Source of the DNA: Enorma phocaeensis
GTDB taxonomy: Bacteria > Actinomycetota > Coriobacteriia > Coriobacteriales > Coriobacteriaceae
Direction: 5' to 3'
Length of the DNA: 64,000 nucleotides
Assembly: GCF_016901575.1 (NCBI RefSeq)
Contig: NZ_JACJKQ010000003.1
Span: forward strand, 124,001-188,000
In this document: positions 60,655 to 64,000 of the stretch, in pieces
Layout of the letters: each line of letters starts with the position of its first letter
How positions within the stretch are numbered: the stretch's first letter is position 1
Notes under the pieces: generated by a model
Databases searched by the model: none
What the model saw: the letters and a program-made list of their open reading frames with translations, nothing else
What the model was told of the DNA's origin: nothing
Program-made: the position numbers and the translations under genes

Positions 60655-62565
60655 ATGAGAACGCTGCTGCGCTTCCTCAAGCCATATCGATTGCAGACCG
60701 CCATCGTGCTCGCGGCCCTTGCCGTGAACCTTGCGGGCGTGCTGCTGGTGCCTACGATTCTCGCCAACATGATCAACATCGGCATCTCCACGGGAGATTT
60801 CGACTACATCGTGACGCAGGGCATGTACATGCTCGTCGCCGCCTTTGTGTCGGGTGCGGGCGCATTCGCATGCAATTATTTCTGCGCCGATCTGTCTACG
60901 AAAGTTGGACGCGACATCCGAAACGCGGTCTACGATGCCTCGCTCGCCTTCTCGGGCGGTGACTTCGAGCAGTTTGGAACGGGCTCCATGATCACGCGCA
61001 CGCTCGGCGACGTGAACGTGATCCAGCAGGCAATCACCATGACCATCCAGATGATGTTGCCCGTACCTTTTGCGGCGGTGATCGGCGTGGCGCTGGCCTG
61101 CTCGATCGATATGCAGATGGGGCTCATGCTGGCGTGCTTCGTGGCGGTGGTCGCCGTGATCGCCGTGGCCAGCGTGAGCAAGGCGGCGACGATTTTCCAG
61201 AAGCTGCAGCAGTTTATCGACCGCATGAACGTGCGTCTGCGCGAGAGCATCACCGGCGTGCGCGTCATTCGCGCGTTTGGAAAAGAAGAGGTCGAGCGCA
61301 AGAGCCTCGACGAGGCGTTCAGCTCGTTTGCGACCAACGCGATCCGCGTGAACTGGATCTTTGCCACGTTCGACTGCTCGAGCTTCTTCATCATGAACAT
61401 CGCGGAGGTCGCAACCATCTGGCTCGGCGGCAATCGGGTTGGCGCGCATGCGATGGAGATCGCATCGATTTCGGCGTGCGTCGAATACGCCATGCTCATC
61501 TTGTTCTTCATCATGATGGCCCAGATCAGCGCGCTCATGCTGCCCCGCGCGCTCGTATGTCTCGAGCGCTGCCGCCAGGTGATCGACCACGAGCCGTCGA
61601 TTGCCGACGGCGCGTGTGGGGCCTTGCCGGCGAGGGATGCGGCGGGTGACAGCGAGGGCGCCGCCGAGAAGGCCTGCCTGAAAGCGGCTTCGCCAGGCGT
61701 GCCTCCCATGTCCGCTTTGACGTCTCGGGCGACCGATGGCGCCCAAGGCGACGTCGTCGCTCACTTCAGCAACGCCTCCTTCCGGTTTGCCGACGCTGAT
61801 GAGGACACGCTGCACCACATCAACTTCATGTGCCGCCGCGGCACCACGACGGCCATTATCGGACCCACCGGTTCGGGCAAGTCGACCATCGCCAAGATGC
61901 TCCTTCGCTTCCACGACGTCACTGACGGCCGTGTGGAGTTGTGCGGCCTCGACGTGCGTGACCTTACGCAGGAGGCGCTGCGCGAGCATATCTCGTATGT
62001 TCCGCAGAAGGCGTGGCTCTTTAGCGGAACCATCGCAGACAATCTGCGGTACGGCGCGGCGCACGCCACCGACGACGAGCTGTGGCACGCGCTCGACGTC
62101 GCGCAGTCGGGCTTTGTGCGCGAGCTGCCCTGTGGCCTTGCAAGCCGTGTGGCGCAGGGAGGAACCAACTTCTCGGGCGGCCAGCGGCAGCGCCTCTCTA
62201 TCGCCCGCGCGTTGGTGAAGAGGGCCGACCTCTACATCTTTGACGACAGCTTCTCGGCGCTCGACTTTAAAACCGACGCCGCGCTGCGCCATGCGCTTGC
62301 CGAAGAGGTCGCCGACGCCGCCGTTCTCATCATCGCCCAGCGCATCAACACCATCCTCACGGCGGATCAGATCGTCGTGCTGAAAGACGGCTGCATTCAG
62401 GGGCTGGGTACGCACGAGGAGCTCATGCGTACCTGCGAGGCCTACCGCGAGATCGCGCGGTCGCAGCTGCGTTCCGACGAGCTCGAGGCGCTGACGGGTG
62501 CGGCAGGGGATGCAAAGGACGATGAGATCGACGGGCGAGACGCGGCTATGAAGGGAGGCGAGTAG
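60655..62565 (+). CDS. ABC exporter half-transporter, degenerate ATP site
   Basis: 636 residues; GAAGGAG precedes the ATG. Six-helix exporter domain in 1-300 (YRLQTAIVLAALAVNLAGVLLVPTILANMINIGIS), then an unusually Ala/Gly/Ser-rich ~60-residue linker (about 325-365) and the ATPase: Walker A GPTGSGKST, signature FSGGQRQRLSIARAL, Walker B YIFDDSFSALD, H-loop AQRI. The catalytic Glu is Asp and the H-loop lacks His, as in the degenerate half of heterodimeric exporters such as TM287/288. Its partner follows two bases after the stop codon. Probable multidrug or lipid export. Confidence 0.92.
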   Translation: MRTLLRFLKPYRLQTAIVLAALAVNLAGVLLVPTILANMINIGISTGDFDYIVTQGMYMLVAAFVSGAGAFACNYFCADLSTKVGRDIRNAVYDASLAFSGGDFEQFGTGSMITRTLGDVNVIQQAITMTIQMMLPVPFAAVIGVALACSIDMQMGLMLACFVAVVAVIAVASVSKAATIFQKLQQFIDRMNVRLRESITGVRVIRAFGKEEVERKSLDEAFSSFATNAIRVNWIFATFDCSSFFIMNIAEVATIWLGGNRVGAHAMEIASISACVEYAMLILFFIMMAQISALMLPRALVCLERCRQVIDHEPSIADGACGALPARDAAGDSEGAAEKACLKAASPGVPPMSALTSRATDGAQGDVVAHFSNASFRFADADEDTLHHINFMCRRGTTTAIIGPTGSGKSTIAKMLLRFHDVTDGRVELCGLDVRDLTQEALREHISYVPQKAWLFSGTIADNLRYGAAHATDDELWHALDVAQSGFVRELPCGLASRVAQGGTNFSGGQRQRLSIARALVKRADLYIFDDSFSALDFKTDAALRHALAEEVADAAVLIIAQRINTILTADQIVVLKDGCIQGLGTHEELMRTCEAYREIARSQLRSDELEALTGAAGDAKDDEIDGRDAAMKGGE

Positions 62566-62567
62566 CC

Positions 62568-64000
62568 ATGACGATTGAGAAGACCAAGCAGACGGCTGCC
62601 GAGTTGCAGGACATGCAAGACGATGCCATCAAACAGCTTGATCCCACCGAGCCCGATCCGTCGGGCGCTCCAGACCCCGAGCCTGAGCAAGAGCTCGAGG
62701 TGCCACGCGACCCGGCGGCAACGCTCGTGCGCCTGTGGTCGGTTTCTGTCGGCGAGCATTGGCGCTTTGCCGTGGTGCTGGCATGCATCGTGTGCTACAC
62801 CTTCGCGCATATCGCCGCCCCTGCCTACAGCGCACACGTGATCGACCTTCTGTGGGGCAACATCCAGGAGGCCTTTGCTCGCGGCGAGGCCTTCACGATC
62901 GGTTGGGATACCGGTGGGCGTGAGCTCTTGATCTTTGTCGGCATCTGGACGGTCGCCTGGGTGTTCTACACCATCCAGAACTTCACCATGGCGAGTTTTG
63001 CCGAACGGCTCAATCTCAAGCTCAGGCGCCTGATCGCCGAAAAGCTCAACAGGCTGCCCCTCAAATACTATGACGCCCACAAGCCCGGCGACATCATGAG
63101 CCGCGCGACCAACGACCTCGATAAGGTTTCCGAGGTGCTTCAGCGCGGTCTGCTTTCCATGCTCATCGCGATCGGCTCGGTCATCGGTGCCTCCATCATG
63201 ATGGTGCGGCTGAACGTGGTGCTTGCCCTTGTGTTCTTCGCGTTCGCGGCGGCATCGGTTGTCATGACGCGTTTCGTGGCTAAAAAGACCCTCGTCCTGG
63301 CGGCAGAGCAGCAGCGCGCGGTAGGCGTGCTTACCGGTCATGTCGAGGAAGCGTACTCCGGGCGCATCGTCATCAAGGCGTTCAACCAGGAGCATGAGAG
63401 CTCAAAGCGCATTCACGAGGCCACGCAGCGCCTTGCGGACACGATGCGCAAGACCGACTTCGTCACCAACGTCGTCGCGCCCATGGTGCGCTGCCTCGTG
63501 CGCTTTGCCCAGGTGGTCCTTGCACTTCTCGGCACGGGCTTCCTCATGCGGGGGCAGCTTACCGTCGGCACCTTGCAGGCGTTTTTCCAGTACGTGAACA
63601 CGGCTGCCGAGCCGCTCACGCAGTTCTCGCTCACCATGAACCAGCTGCAGAGCGCGCTTGCGGCGGTGGAGCGCGTCTTTGGCATCTTGGACGAGCCCGA
63701 GATCGAGCCGGATCCCGCCGAGCCGGCAGAGGTCGCCCGCCCGGTGCGCGGCCGCATTGCTTTCGAGCACGTGCGCTTCGGGTATGATCCCGAGCGCCCC
63801 CTCATGAAGGATGTGAGCTTTGTCGCCGAACCGGGCCAGAAGGTCGCCATCGTTGGCGCGACCGGCGCCGGCAAGACCACGCTCATCAACCTGCTTATGC
63901 GCTTCTACGAAATCGACGGCGGGCGCATCACGCTCGACGGGGTGGATACCCATGCGATGACCCGGGCAGACCTACGTCGAAACTTCGGCATGGTGCTGCA
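62568..64000 (+). CDS. ABC exporter half-transporter (3' end outside window)
   Basis: 478 codons visible from the ATG at 62568 (GGGAGGCG upstream); the frame is still open at the window edge. A ~50-residue acidic N-terminal extension (DPTEPDPSGAPDPEPEQELE) precedes six membrane helices. The exporter signature LPLKYYDAHKPGDIMSRATNDLDKV and the ATPase Walker A GATGAGKTT with Q-loop region NFGMVLQ are visible. It should be the consensus-site partner of the preceding half, though its Walker B and signature are not in view. Confidence 0.93.
   Translation, partial: MTIEKTKQTAAELQDMQDDAIKQLDPTEPDPSGAPDPEPEQELEVPRDPAATLVRLWSVSVGEHWRFAVVLACIVCYTFAHIAAPAYSAHVIDLLWGNIQEAFARGEAFTIGWDTGGRELLIFVGIWTVAWVFYTIQNFTMASFAERLNLKLRRLIAEKLNRLPLKYYDAHKPGDIMSRATNDLDKVSEVLQRGLLSMLIAIGSVIGASIMMVRLNVVLALVFFAFAAASVVMTRFVAKKTLVLAAEQQRAVGVLTGHVEEAYSGRIVIKAFNQEHESSKRIHEATQRLADTMRKTDFVTNVVAPMVRCLVRFAQVVLALLGTGFLMRGQLTVGTLQAFFQYVNTAAEPLTQFSLTMNQLQSALAAVERVFGILDEPEIEPDPAEPAEVARPVRGRIAFEHVRFGYDPERPLMKDVSFVAEPGQKVAIVGATGAGKTTLINLLMRFYEIDGGRITLDGVDTHAMTRADLRRNFGMVL

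Overview
The window is 64 kb of high-G+C chromosome with short intergenic gaps, strong GGAGG-type ribosome sites and many long spurious reading frames opposite real genes. The gene content suggests a gut Coriobacteriia (Actinomycetota), probably close to Collinsella. The clues are a many-helix membrane LuxR regulator beside a Tat-targeted Fe-S/aldehyde ferredoxin oxidoreductase-like cluster, several Tat lipoproteins, a complete alpha-galactoside uptake and Leloir block, and a free-standing LarE. The species is an inference; no rRNA is present. I see no CRISPR array, transposase or intact phage gene.

Layout. 1-2.8 kb: 3' part of purB with its terminator, then a NifU-like protein and an unknown protein on the minus strand. 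3-8.6 kb: LuxR membrane regulator and a three-gene redox operon (Tat ferredoxin-like protein, AOR-family enzyme, membrane multihaem cytochrome). 8.7-17.9 kb: TSCPD protein, Tat lipoprotein, acetyltransferase, a two-component pair, purC, M29 aminopeptidase, tRNA-Lys and a membrane J-domain protein. 18-21 kb: typA behind a long hairpin, and a TRIC-family protein with an Arg-rich tail. 21.3-32 kb: AraC regulator, an AT-rich island, a sugar ABC importer with its own ATPase, GH36 alpha-galactosidase, galT and galK. These would import raffinose-type sugars, release galactose and phosphorylate and uridylylate it.

32-35.5 kb: metallophosphoesterase and a signal-less ParB-like/BMP fusion, then an AT-rich, repeat-rich stretch and two tRNA-Ser genes. 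35.7-41 kb: two hypothetical genes and the rpsF-ssb-rpsR-DUF2232-rplI operon. 41-45 kb: a secreted transglutaminase-like/SLH protein and an EF-G paralogue lacking the catalytic His. 45-53 kb: small membrane protein, larE, HAD phosphatase, LacI regulator, glmS, a broken XRE gene overlapped by a LysR gene, and a divergent YeiH-type membrane protein. 53.3-59.2 kb: XRE-membrane protein, two large membrane proteins carrying three copies of one ABC-2-like module, and one ATPase. 59.4-64 kb: small unknown protein, MarR regulator with an operator inside its promoter, and a heterodimeric ABC exporter whose second half runs off the window.

The most unusual units are the possibly exported AOR/ferredoxin/cytochrome cluster, the three-module ABC-2 system, the ParB-like/BMP fusion, the AT-rich island before the galactoside operon, and the 89-bp tRNA-Ser-associated direct repeat.
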